Of a DNA stretch of 64,000 bases, positions 49,614 to 58,517 are shown piece after piece. Each line of letters begins with the position of its first letter. The stretch's first letter is position 1. The stretch comes from SP5GCR1 sp965199685 (GTDB lineage Bacteria; Pseudomonadota; Gammaproteobacteria; Poriferisulfidales; Oxydemutatoraceae), in contig OZ241323.1 of NCBI GenBank assembly GCA_965199685.1, forward strand, positions 2,232,001-2,296,000, in the 5' to 3' direction. A program made the position numbers and the translations under genes. The notes under the pieces are model-generated. The model ran no database searches and had not been told where the DNA came from. It saw nothing but the letters and a program-made list of their open reading frames with translations.

Positions 49614-51407
49614 CTATTTGTCGACCTGTAGCACCGCTAAAAACGCCTCTTGCGGCACATTGACTTTGCCGATTTGTTTCATACGCTTCTTGCCTGCTTT
49701 TTGTTTTTCCAGTAACTTCCGTTTGCGCGTAACATCTCCGCCATAACACTTTGCGGTAACATTCTTGCGCAAGGCTTTGGTCGTCGCTCGTGCGATGACG
49801 CGAGAACCTATCGCAGCTTGTATCGCAATATCAAACATTTGCCGCGGAATCAAGGTTGCCATTTTTTCTACTAAGGTGCGTCCTAGCGTTTGTGCATTTT
49901 TTCTATGTACTATCGCCGATAGCGCATCAACCCGCTCGCCATTGATCAGCATATCCAAGCGGATTAGGTCGGCAATCCTATAGCCTGCCAGATAATAGTC
50001 AAAAGATGCGTAGCCTCTGGTGATAGATTTTAGACGATCAAAGAAATCATAGACTATCTCGTTCAACGGCAGTTCGTACTCTATTGCAGCTTGTAAGCCT
50101 ACATAGTTTATCCTTTTCTGTACACCGCGTTTTTCTATGCATATTTTCATCACATCGCCTATATGTTTTTGGGAAACTAGTATCGTGGCTAAAATCATAG
50201 GCTCTTCAATCTTTTCCACTTCGTTTGCAAGGGGCAGGGTGTTGGGGTTATGTACCTCCACCACTTCGCCGTTTTTCAGTGTGACCCTATAGGTGACGGT
50301 CGGTGCGGTTGTAACCAAAGCCTTGCCGTATTCACGCTCCAAACGTTCCTGTATGACCTCCATGTGCAACATGCCAAGAAAACCGCAACGAAAGCCGAAA
50401 CCCAGTGCCTGAGAAGTCTCCGGCTCGTAGACCAATGAGGCATCGTTCAAACTCAATTGATCTAAAGCTGCTCGCAAATCCGGATAGTCTTCCGAATTTA
50501 CTGGGTAAATTCCGGCAAATACCCGTGGCGGTATCTGCTTAAACCCTGCGAGTGCTTGCGTTGCCGGATTGTGTGCATTGGTCCAAGTATCTCCGACCCG
50601 AACTTCTTCTATGCGCTTGATGCCGGCTATCACAAACCCAACATCACCGGTATACAGACACGAGTGCGTCACTCGCTCAGGAGTATAAACTCCCACCGCC
50701 TCAACCTTGTGGGTGGTTTTATTCGCCATAGAGAGTATTTTGCCACCGACTTTGAGTTGACCGTCTACGACCCGCACCAACGCAATCACACCCAAGTATT
50801 GGTCAAACCAAGAATCTATAATCAACGCTTTCAAAGGTGCATTGGCTACACCTTGCGGCGGCGGAATTTTTGCGATGATATGTTCAAGCAATGCTTGCAC
50901 TCCTTGACCAGTTTTAGCACTAACCAAACAAAGCCCACTTATGTCAAGCCCGATCAAATCAATGATTTCTTGCTTGACACGTTCTACCTCGGCAACCGGA
51001 CGATCAATTTTGTTCAGCACCGGCAACACGACAAGGTTTTGTTCTACTGCGGTGTAGCAAACTGCGATACTCTGCGCTTCCACGCCTTGTGTTGCATCAA
51101 CGACCAACAGCGCACCCTCGCAAGCGGATAGGGAGCGCGATACCTCGTAGCTGAAGTCCACATGTCCGGGTGTATCTATAAAATTGAGCTTGTACTGCTC
51201 ACCGTCAAGTGCCGTATAATTCAACGATACCGCCTGCGCCTTAATCGTGATGCCACGTTCTCGCTCTATCTCCATCGTGTCTAGCACTTGCGACACCATC
51301 CGACGACCGCTATATCCACCGCATAATTCAATAAATCTATCGGCAAGCGTTGACTTGCCATGATCTATATGTGCGATGATTGAAAAATTTCGAGTCTTAT
51401 TCATCAT
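49614..51407 (-). CDS. lepA: Elongation factor 4 (LepA)
   Basis: 597-residue translational GTPase. G1 AHIDHGKSTLADRF, G2 ERERGITIKAQ, G3 DTPGHVDF and G4 NKIDRP are intact, and the LepA-specific C-terminal domain ends RKKLLEKQKAGKKRMKQIGKVNVPQEAFLAVL. The start codon is only seven bases from the stop of the TnpB element upstream, and no ribosome site is visible there; the insertion may have altered its expression. lepB is not adjacent. Confidence 0.96.
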   Translation of the reverse strand: MMNKTRNFSIIAHIDHGKSTLADRFIELCGGYSGRRMVSQVLDTMEIERERGITIKAQAVSLNYTALDGEQYKLNFIDTPGHVDFSYEVSRSLSACEGALLVVDATQGVEAQSIAVCYTAVEQNLVVLPVLNKIDRPVAEVERVKQEIIDLIGLDISGLCLVSAKTGQGVQALLEHIIAKIPPPQGVANAPLKALIIDSWFDQYLGVIALVRVVDGQLKVGGKILSMANKTTHKVEAVGVYTPERVTHSCLYTGDVGFVIAGIKRIEEVRVGDTWTNAHNPATQALAGFKQIPPRVFAGIYPVNSEDYPDLRAALDQLSLNDASLVYEPETSQALGFGFRCGFLGMLHMEVIQERLEREYGKALVTTAPTVTYRVTLKNGEVVEVHNPNTLPLANEVEKIEEPMILATILVSQKHIGDVMKICIEKRGVQKRINYVGLQAAIEYELPLNEIVYDFFDRLKSITRGYASFDYYLAGYRIADLIRLDMLINGERVDALSAIVHRKNAQTLGRTLVEKMATLIPRQMFDIAIQAAIGSRVIARATTKALRKNVTAKCYGGDVTRKRKLLEKQKAGKKRMKQIGKVNVPQEAFLAVLQVDK

Positions 51408-51414
51408 GTGGGAA

Positions 51415-52623
51415 TTATATAGTTAACTTGACAAGCTGATTAGCTCGCCCCGCTATCTCATTTTTTTGACGCTTCACAGACCGACTAATGCCGCCATCTC
51501 CACGTCCAGTTGCGGTATTCCCAGCCGCCAAAATGTTTAATGCAGCATTCACATCTGCATTGTCCTCGTGTCCGCATTGCTGACACTTGAAAATTGATTG
51601 TGTTTTGCGGTTTGCTTTATCTACGCTTCCGCACTGATTACAGGTTTGGCTGGTGTAGTGTGCTGACACTTTCTCTATATGGGCTTTGTAGGATAAGCAT
51701 TGTTCTAGCTTATACCAACTGCTCGCTAGGATGGACCTATTTAAACCTGCTTTCTGCTTTACATTCCTACCCGGTTGTTCCGCGGTTCCTTTCGCTGACT
51801 TTGTCATACCTTGAGTATTCAATTCTTCCATATAGACTATATCGTATTCATCCGCTATTAGCTTGCTCGTTTGATGATACCAATTCGCTCTTGCATTACG
51901 CTCCGCTTTGTGGGCTTTCTGCAGTTTGTACTTAACAACTTTTCGCCTATTACTCCCTTGCTTTCCTCGTGCATACTTTCGCTGATAACGCTTTCGCTTC
52001 GCTATCTTTTTCTGAATGTCTGGCACATGATGAATGGTGCCGTCTGATAAAGCAACCTGACCGCAGTTTCTATCCAGCCCTACTGCCGTTAGTAAATGCG
52101 GTTTGTCTGATATTTCTAACTCATAGACAATATAAGCATACCATTTACCGCACTCATACTTAACCTGACCTGATACAAACTTCTCACCTTTGTATCTGTC
52201 GCCACCTCCAAACTTCATCCAACCCACTTTAGTAATAAAAATGTGTGTCCCTGATATTTTTGCAGATTGATAGTTAATCGGAAACGATGGCGTATGCGTG
52301 TTTCTCCCGTGAAACTTTGGTAATCCTCTATTGCCCTTGAAAAACTCTTTGTATGCGGTTTCTATGGGGCGTAATGATGACTTTACGATATAAGATGAGT
52401 ATTTCTGCAACCACGTGTCGCAATGCTTTCTTAATGTCGTAAATTGCTTTCCAATGGTGAAAAAGTGATAGTTGCTTTCCCCGTAATACTCGTACTCGTC
52501 TCTCAACTTTCCTACAAAGTGGTTCCACACATACCGACAAGCTCCTGCTGTCCCGTGTAGCTTTTGGTGCTTTTGATAAGTTGCTGGGTATAAGCGGTAG
52601 CGAATTGTCCTATTTGTCTTCAT
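51415..52623 (-). CDS. tnpB: TnpB RNA-guided endonuclease (IS200/IS605 OrfB)
   Basis: 402-residue TnpB. The N terminus has the helix-turn-helix region RYRLYPATYQKHQKLHGTAGACRYVWNHF. RuvC residues are intact: Asp in AVGLDRNCGQVALS, Glu in IVYMEELNTQGM, Asp in HEDNADVNAALNILA. The zinc finger is TCNQCGSVDKANRK...FKCQQCGH. It therefore looks catalytically competent. The guide (omega) RNA normally overlaps the tnpB 3' end; here that would run through about 51415-51600, directly into lepA. No TnpA is present, so the element would depend on one in trans. Confidence 0.92.
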   Translation of the reverse strand: MKTNRTIRYRLYPATYQKHQKLHGTAGACRYVWNHFVGKLRDEYEYYGESNYHFFTIGKQFTTLRKHCDTWLQKYSSYIVKSSLRPIETAYKEFFKGNRGLPKFHGRNTHTPSFPINYQSAKISGTHIFITKVGWMKFGGGDRYKGEKFVSGQVKYECGKWYAYIVYELEISDKPHLLTAVGLDRNCGQVALSDGTIHHVPDIQKKIAKRKRYQRKYARGKQGSNRRKVVKYKLQKAHKAERNARANWYHQTSKLIADEYDIVYMEELNTQGMTKSAKGTAEQPGRNVKQKAGLNRSILASSWYKLEQCLSYKAHIEKVSAHYTSQTCNQCGSVDKANRKTQSIFKCQQCGHEDNADVNAALNILAAGNTATGRGDGGISRSVKRQKNEIAGRANQLVKLTI

Positions 52624-52663
52624 TAATTTATTTTAGCATTAGCTTTGTCAAGTTAACTACATA
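51416..52663 (-). mobile_element. TnpB-only transposable element (IS1341-like) with inverted ends
   Basis: The ends carry an inverted repeat of 18 bp with one mismatch: TATATAGTTAACTTGACA (51416-51433) and its inverse at 52646-52663 (14 bp perfect core TAGTTAACTTGACA). Inside is a single tnpB gene and no tnpA. IS200/IS605-type elements normally lack terminal inverted repeats, so this is unusual; alternatively the repeat is a regulatory or guide-RNA-related structure. The exact borders are uncertain. Confidence 0.6.
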
Positions 52664-52946
52664 GCTCCCTATCAATTATAGATGAGCGATGATTGTATCC
52701 GATTAATTTCCACACAATTTTTACATCTGTTTTATGTGGATATTTTGGCAACCAAAAACTCCATACACAGCGAATTAAAAAATTATGTTTTAATAACAAA
52801 GCTATGATAGAATGAATATTCAAACAAATGCTTCTCTGCGAATTTTGATTCCATACCAGTATAGAAATCGGCATCGGCTTCGCCCAGAAGTTCTTTGATA
52901 ACTACTTTTAACCCCCTGTCTATTTAATAACCCCAGGATAATTAAT
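52664..52946. other. Upstream region of rho and of the TnpB element
   Basis: AT-rich leader of about 280 bases. It should contain the rho promoter and untranslated leader, which in many bacteria mediates rho autoregulation. AGGATAATTAAT precedes the rho ATG. I see no interspersed repeat and no RNA gene. Confidence 0.45.
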
Positions 52947-54203
52947 ATGAATCTTACAGAATTGAAAAAAACACCGGTTCCTGATTTGATATCGTTGGCA
53001 CAATCTATGGGTGTGGAAAACACCAGAAGTTCGCGACGCCAAGATATTATTTTCTCTATATTGAAAACAAAATCTAAAAATCGGGAAGACATTACCAGCG
53101 AAGGTGTGCTTGAGATACTAGAAAACGGTTTCGGCTTTTTACGCTCGGCGGATGAGTCTTATCAACCCGGACCCGACGATATTTATGTATCGCCGAATCA
53201 AATTAAACGTTTTGATCTACGCACTGGCGATACGATCGCCGGAAAAATCCGACCACCTAGAGACGGCGAACGTTATTTTGCACTGCTAAAAATAGATACG
53301 GTTAATTATCAATCCTTAGAACAGGCTCGCGATAAAGTTCCTTTTGAAAACTTAACACCTCTGCATGCGGAAGAACGTCTGCGCCTTGAATGTGCAAGCG
53401 GCAGTTCGGAAGATATTACTGCTCGGATGATAGATTTGATTGCCCCAATCGGCAAAGGACAACGCGGGTTGTTGGTTTCTCCACCCAAAGCGGGAAAGAC
53501 CATCATGTTACAAAACATTGCCCAAAGCATAACCGCAAATTGTCCCGAATGTCATTTAATCGTGTTGCTGATAGACGAGCGTCCTGAGGAAGTCACTGAG
53601 ATGCAACGCATGGTGAAAGGTGAGGTTGTCTCAAGCACTTTTGACGAGCCGGCAACACGACATGTACAGGTTGCCGACATGGTCATAGAAAAAGCCAAAC
53701 GTTTGGTTGAACACAAAAAGGATGTAGTGATATTGCTGGACTCAATCACTCGCCTTGCTCGAGCCTACAACACGGTGATGCCAGTCTCGGGACGAGTATT
53801 GACTGGTGGTGTTGATGCCAACGCATTAACACGCCCCAAGAGGTTTTTCGGAGCAGCGAGAAATACCGAAGAGGGCGGCAGTTTGACGATACTCGCAACT
53901 GCCCTGATAGATACGGGATCTAAAATGGACGAGGTTATTTATGAGGAGTTCAAAGGTACGGGCAATATGGAAATACACTTGGATCGTCGCATTGCCGAAA
54001 AACGCATCTATCCAGCAATCAATGTAAAACGTTCCAGTACCAGACGCGAGGAGTTGTTGACCGAACCGGATGAGCTACAAAAGATGTGGGTGTTGAGAAA
54101 GTTCTTAGATCCCATGGATGATGCTGAAGCGATAGAATTTATGCTCGCTCGGATGAAAAACACCAAAATCAATTCCGAGTTCTTTGAGGCAATGCGCAGC
54201 TAG
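52947..54203 (+). CDS. rho: Transcription termination factor Rho
   Basis: 418-residue hexameric helicase. It has an N-terminal Rho domain starting MNLTELKKTPVPDLISLAQSMG, a cold-shock-like RNA-binding domain (GFGFLRSADESYQPGPDDIYVSPNQI), Walker A PPKAGKTIMLQNIA and Walker B IVLLIDERPEEVTEM. The Q and R loops (LTGGVDANAL) and the C-terminal MDDAEAIEF...MRS complete it. Length is standard. The double-hairpin repeat begins directly after the TAG stop. Confidence 0.97.
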   Translation: MNLTELKKTPVPDLISLAQSMGVENTRSSRRQDIIFSILKTKSKNREDITSEGVLEILENGFGFLRSADESYQPGPDDIYVSPNQIKRFDLRTGDTIAGKIRPPRDGERYFALLKIDTVNYQSLEQARDKVPFENLTPLHAEERLRLECASGSSEDITARMIDLIAPIGKGQRGLLVSPPKAGKTIMLQNIAQSITANCPECHLIVLLIDERPEEVTEMQRMVKGEVVSSTFDEPATRHVQVADMVIEKAKRLVEHKKDVVILLDSITRLARAYNTVMPVSGRVLTGGVDANALTRPKRFFGAARNTEEGGSLTILATALIDTGSKMDEVIYEEFKGTGNMEIHLDRRIAEKRIYPAINVKRSSTRREELLTEPDELQKMWVLRKFLDPMDDAEAIEFMLARMKNTKINSEFFEAMRS

Positions 54204-54508
54204 TTCCCCTCCTGTAGAGGGTAACTAGCTAAGTGCAGACACATCAGGGCTGTTAAATAAGTACCGCCATTGCACAAACCCAACCACTTGCGCCATTTGG
54301 TTTTGGTTTCCATAAACGACATGAATGAATGGATTGTTTTTGCAGACGCAACGCGTTAGGTAGGGCATGTGGGACTGTTGAAAAATAGAACCGCCATTTG
54401 TTGCAGTAGCACAAATGGCGTGACTTTGTGCAGAACCTTTGCAACCACCCCGTCAGGCTGCGCCTGACACCCCTCCAAAGGAGGGGAATTAGTTGCCTTT
54501 AAAAATGG
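54204..54508. repeat. Composite repeats between rho and purH
   Basis: The whole gap is repeat mosaic: a partial double-hairpin module (from 54204), a terminal module AGGGCTGTTAAATAAGTACCGCC (54246), a second terminal module GGGACTGTTGAAAAATAG (54371), a CAGTAG-loop hairpin CGCCATTTGT/ACAAATGGCG (54392-54401, 54411-54420) and a complete double-hairpin module (54444-54490). It separates the convergent ends of rho and purH. Confidence 0.75.
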
Positions 54509-56068
54509 TTAATGCTTAAAATTGCGTATGCCGCTGAACACCATAGCAATGCCGTTTTGGTCTGCTGCGGTAATCACATCGGAATCTTTTAGGGAGCCAC
54601 CAGGTTGCACCACAGCACGAATTCCTATCTTGGCAGCGTATTCAATGCTGTCGGCAAAAGGGAAGAACGCATCGGATGCTAAAACCGCTTGATACAGGGC
54701 TAGTTTTGCCTGCTGTGCTTTACTCGCCGCTATCTTCATTGAATCTATTCTGCTCATCTGTCCTGCTCCTATTCCCAGTGTCTGCAGTTCCTTCGCATAG
54801 ACGATAGCATTTGATTTGACATGCTTTGCAACACGTGCTGCGAAAACCAAATCACGGGTCTGCTTATCGTCGGTGGAATACTTACCAGCTATGTTCAAAT
54901 CTCTTTCCGTGATACGAGAATTATCTTTTTGTTGAACCAGTAGACCACCGGCTATGCTACGCAGGCTGTAGTCAGACTTCTTCTGTTCGGGAGGTTTATA
55001 AGTCATCAAACGCACACTTGGTTTCTTAGTTAAAACCTGTTTGGCGGCATCGCTCACCTCAGGTGCTGCTATCACTTCTACGAATTGTTGTTCAATAATG
55101 CGGGCTGCCGTCTGTTCGTCTAGCGCACAATTAAAAGCAATAACACCACCGAATGCCGACAAAGGGTCGGTTGCATAAGCTCGCATATAAGCGTCTATCG
55201 GCTCCACCCCACAAGCAACGCCGCAAGGGTTAGTGTGCTTGATGATCGCGCAAACACATTTTTCCATATCGCTAAAATCAGAGACTAGTGCCGTTGCCGA
55301 ATCTAAATCCAGATAATTGTTATACGATAATTCCTTACCCTGTATTTGTTCGGAACAATGATGTCCCTCACTAATATACAGCGCGGCGCGTTGGTGTGGA
55401 TTTTCACCGTAGCGCAATTCAGTGGCGCGAACATATTCTCCTGAACTGTTCGGAAATTCGTCATTTATTTCGGCTAAATAACGGCTAATCGCACTATCGT
55501 AAGCGGCGGTGTAACTAAATGCCTTTCCTGCCCAAAGCAGCCGTTGTTGGTACGGGACACCACAACCGTTCTGCTTTAGCAAAGACATTAACATCGGATA
55601 ATCGGTAGGGTCTACGATAACTGTAACATCACGGTGGTTTTTAGCCGCAGAACGAATCATCGCCGGGCCGCCGATATCAATGTTTTCAATCGCTTGATTT
55701 AATGTGCAATCCTTTTGTTGAATGGTCTGCACAAAAGGATAAAGATTAACCACCACTAGATCTATCGCTTCTATACGGTGGTTTTGCATCACCACATCAT
55801 CCGCACCGCGCCGGCCAAGCAATGCCCCGTGCACCTTTGGGTGCAACGTTTTGACGCGTCCATCCATAATTTCCGGAAACCCTGTGTAATCCGAGATTTC
55901 GGTAATTTTAATTCCTGCATCGTGTAGTTTTCGCGCAGTGCCAGAGGTAGATAGAATCTCTATGTCTAAAGCAACCAGTGTTTCGGCAAGTTTAACGATG
56001 TCGGTTTTATCCGACACACTTAACAGCGCACGTTTTACTGGTGTTTTTTCGTGATTGGAGTCGGGCAT
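54509..56068 (-). CDS. purH: Bifunctional AICAR transformylase/IMP cyclohydrolase
   Basis: 519-residue enzyme for the last two purine steps. The N-terminal MGS-like domain has RALLSVSDKTDIVKLAETL, STSGTARKLHDAGI and RVKTLHPKVHGALLGRR; the transformylase domain has LRYGENPHQRAALY, KHTNPCGVA and DPLSAFGGVIAFN, ending PGGSLKDSDVITAADQNGIAMVFSGIRNFKH. Confidence 0.97.
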   Translation of the reverse strand: MPDSNHEKTPVKRALLSVSDKTDIVKLAETLVALDIEILSTSGTARKLHDAGIKITEISDYTGFPEIMDGRVKTLHPKVHGALLGRRGADDVVMQNHRIEAIDLVVVNLYPFVQTIQQKDCTLNQAIENIDIGGPAMIRSAAKNHRDVTVIVDPTDYPMLMSLLKQNGCGVPYQQRLLWAGKAFSYTAAYDSAISRYLAEINDEFPNSSGEYVRATELRYGENPHQRAALYISEGHHCSEQIQGKELSYNNYLDLDSATALVSDFSDMEKCVCAIIKHTNPCGVACGVEPIDAYMRAYATDPLSAFGGVIAFNCALDEQTAARIIEQQFVEVIAAPEVSDAAKQVLTKKPSVRLMTYKPPEQKKSDYSLRSIAGGLLVQQKDNSRITERDLNIAGKYSTDDKQTRDLVFAARVAKHVKSNAIVYAKELQTLGIGAGQMSRIDSMKIAASKAQQAKLALYQAVLASDAFFPFADSIEYAAKIGIRAVVQPGGSLKDSDVITAADQNGIAMVFSGIRNFKH

Positions 56069-56133
56069 CGCGAATAGATTAAAAGACGCAATTATACACT
56101 AACGCATGAATTCGCGATCCAAAGGTCAGAAAG

Positions 56134-57057
56134 TTAGTTGAGTTTATTTAAATCAATTTCTGCTAGCAAGGCAAAGGTTTTGGCAAGCTCACAAAATTCA
56201 TCTTCTTGTTTTGATCCCTTGCGCCAAGCGATACCTATTTCGCGATAGGCATTCTCAGTCATATCAAGCGTTTGGATCGTGGTATGGGCTAGCATTTTTG
56301 CTTTTATCGCCATTTCTGGGATAAAGGTGATGCCTAAATCACCTTGCACCATTTGTATTAGAGTGTGTATGCTGCTCACTGCATAAGGGCTTACTTTTTC
56401 TGCGTGTTTAACATCGCATGCCGACAGTGCATGATTTCTAAGACAATGCCCGTCTTTGAGAAGTAAGATGCTACCATCCGGCAAAAGCTCTTCTTTATAT
56501 TTAGTAGGAGACAAGAATTTAGAGTTTTTATTATATGCCACCTTGAAGTGGTCCTTAAATAAAGCCATGGTCTCCGTGCCCCTTAATTCAAGGGGTAATG
56601 CTAATAACAATAAATCAAGGTCGCCGTTTAATAATGCGCGGTGAAGATTTGCAGTTAAATCTTCGTGGATTGAAACACTCATTTCGGGATATTTCTTTTT
56701 TATCGAGGGAATTACTGCCGGCAATATGAAGGGTGCTATAGTCGGGATAACGCCTAGGCGTAGGTGGCTCGTGAATATTGTTGCGTTGTCATTGGCAATT
56801 TCTTTTAGTATTTCTACTTGCTGCAAAATCAGATTGGCTTGATCTACAACTTTTTGACCCAATAACGTAAACACGACTTGTTTGTTGGTTCTATCAATTA
56901 GATCTACTCCTAGCACATTTTCCAGATTGTTGACCGCAATGCTAAAGGCGGCTTGACTGACCGAACAATGCTCTGCTGCCTTATTAAAATGAAGGTGTTG
57001 CTGCAAGGCAGAAAGGTAGTTTAGTTGACGCAATGTTGGTTGCTTGGCTTTACTCAT
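56134..57057 (-). CDS. LysR-family regulator, OxyR-like
   Basis: 307-residue regulator; I start at ATG 57057 (MSKAKQPTLRQLNYLSALQQ), since the family helix-turn-helix begins there (HFNKAAEHCSVSQAAFSIAVNNLENVLG). The effector domain contains GHCLRNHALSAC, with two cysteines eight residues apart, the spacing of the OxyR peroxide switch, in the same LLLKDGHCLR context. It is divergent from the serine-cycle operon, so it might regulate that operon, but the redox cysteines point to peroxide sensing. A 13-bp inverted repeat lies just upstream of its start. Confidence 0.82.
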   Translation of the reverse strand: MSKAKQPTLRQLNYLSALQQHLHFNKAAEHCSVSQAAFSIAVNNLENVLGVDLIDRTNKQVVFTLLGQKVVDQANLILQQVEILKEIANDNATIFTSHLRLGVIPTIAPFILPAVIPSIKKKYPEMSVSIHEDLTANLHRALLNGDLDLLLLALPLELRGTETMALFKDHFKVAYNKNSKFLSPTKYKEELLPDGSILLLKDGHCLRNHALSACDVKHAEKVSPYAVSSIHTLIQMVQGDLGITFIPEMAIKAKMLAHTTIQTLDMTENAYREIGIAWRKGSKQEDEFCELAKTFALLAEIDLNKLN

Positions 57058-57067
57058 TTTTACAAAT

Positions 57068-57101
57068 AAAATATATTGATGATGTATTATCAATATATTT
57101 T
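57068..57101. promoter_or_regulatory. Perfect 13-bp inverted repeat, probable LysR-type operator
   Basis: AAAATATATTGAT (57068-57080) and ATCAATATATTTT (57089-57101), spacer of eight bases, centred about 27 bases before the regulator start codon. Position and symmetry suit autorepression by the divergent LysR-family protein. Confidence 0.5.
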
Positions 57102-57163
57102 ATTTAAGTTTTCTCAGTTGTCAACTCAAAGTCAAATGTGTTGATAGTGCTGATAAAAAAACC

Positions 57164-57191
57164 TTGCAGAATTATTTATTTAGGGCATAAT
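57164..57191 (+). promoter_or_regulatory. Candidate promoter of the serine-cycle operon
   Basis: TTGCAG (57164-57169) and CATAAT (57186-57191) with a 16-base spacer, 58 bases before the sga ATG. It is a near-consensus sigma-70 promoter; not tested. Confidence 0.45.
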
Positions 57192-57249
57192 AGCGAGTTT
57201 AGTAGCATTTCGCTGCAATAATTAAAACACTATTTATAAGGATTAAAAT

Positions 57250-58509
57250 ATGCCAGGACGTAACTTTTTATTTGTTCCAGGACCGACAAATATCCCGCAG
57301 TCTATACAGAACGCGATGAATATCGCGCAGCAGGATCATCGGCGACCTGATTTTGGACAACTAACAAAGCCTCTCTTCAAAGGTTTGAACGAGGTATTCA
57401 AAACTAAGACCGGACGCTCTTTTATTTTCCCTGCTACCGGCACGGCAGGTTGGGAAATCGCGCTGAGCAATACGCTGTCGCCAGGCGACAAAGTACTGAC
57501 TTCGCGTTTCGGGCAATTTAGCCATCTATGGTGGGATCTTGCGGTGCGTATCGGACTAGACGTAGAAACCATAGACGTGCCGTGGGGCGAAGGTGTGCCG
57601 ATTGAGAAATTCCAACGGCGTTTGGAAAAAGACACCAAGCATGAAATTAAAGCAGTGCTTACGTGTCATAACGAAACTGCCACTGGGGTTACTTCGGATA
57701 TCGCCGGCTTACGCAAAGCGATGAACAAAATTGATCACCCGGCAATGCTGTTCGTTGACGGTGTTAGCTCTATCGCAAGCATAGATTTTCGCATGGACGA
57801 TTGGGGTGTTGATGTTGCCGTAAGCGGTTCGCAAAAAGGGTTTATGTTGCCTGCCGGCATGGCTTTGGTATGCTTTAGTAGAAAAGCGTTGCGGGCAAGG
57901 AACACAGCGAAATGCGCCCGTTGCTTTCTAGATATACAGGATCATATCAACGCAAACGGCGACGGATTCTTTCCGTACACACCGTCGGTGCCAATGCTAT
58001 ACGGACTAAAAGAATCCTTGAGATTGATATCCGAGGAAGGTTTGAACCAGATATTCAAGCGGCATCATCGGCTCGCCGAAGGGGTGCGCGCTGCGGTCAA
58101 GGCGTGGGGTCTGAAACCTGTCGCCAAGTCGCCTAAATGGTATTCGGACACTGTGACGGCAATCTACACACCACCAAGCCACGATGCTCGCGACGTGATA
58201 GAGATTGCCTATTATCGCTACAACATCTCCTTAGGCGCAGGGTTATCAGTGCTTGCTGGGAAGGCTTTCCGCATTGGGCATTTAGGTGATCACAACGAAA
58301 CCTCTATTTTAGGCGTGATTGCCGGTGTTGAAATGGCACTGCGCGATGCCGGTGTGCCAATCACTGCGGGCAAAGGCGTGGGTGCAGCGATTGAATGCCT
58401 CCGCCGTAATGCACCTCCCCTCAAAATAAAGTTAACGACCGATAAACTCAAAAAGGCTCCTGCAAAAAGCAAAAAGAAGAAAGGCAGCTCAGGTATCGTT
58501 CGTCGTTAA
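57250..58509 (+). CDS. sgaA: Serine-glyoxylate aminotransferase
   Basis: 419-residue class V aminotransferase. PGRNFLFVPGPTNIPQSIQNAMNIAQQDHRRPDF is diagnostic of the serine-glyoxylate type; the PLP lysine is in VSGSQKGFMLPAGMAL (about residue 198). It converts glyoxylate and serine to glycine and hydroxypyruvate in the serine cycle. A lysine-rich tail (KLKKAPAKSKKKKGSSG) is unusual. AAGGAT precedes the ATG. It is the first gene of a five-gene operon. Confidence 0.93.
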   Translation: MPGRNFLFVPGPTNIPQSIQNAMNIAQQDHRRPDFGQLTKPLFKGLNEVFKTKTGRSFIFPATGTAGWEIALSNTLSPGDKVLTSRFGQFSHLWWDLAVRIGLDVETIDVPWGEGVPIEKFQRRLEKDTKHEIKAVLTCHNETATGVTSDIAGLRKAMNKIDHPAMLFVDGVSSIASIDFRMDDWGVDVAVSGSQKGFMLPAGMALVCFSRKALRARNTAKCARCFLDIQDHINANGDGFFPYTPSVPMLYGLKESLRLISEEGLNQIFKRHHRLAEGVRAAVKAWGLKPVAKSPKWYSDTVTAIYTPPSHDARDVIEIAYYRYNISLGAGLSVLAGKAFRIGHLGDHNETSILGVIAGVEMALRDAGVPITAGKGVGAAIECLRRNAPPLKIKLTTDKLKKAPAKSKKKKGSSGIVRR

Positions 58510-58517
58510 GGTCAGCC

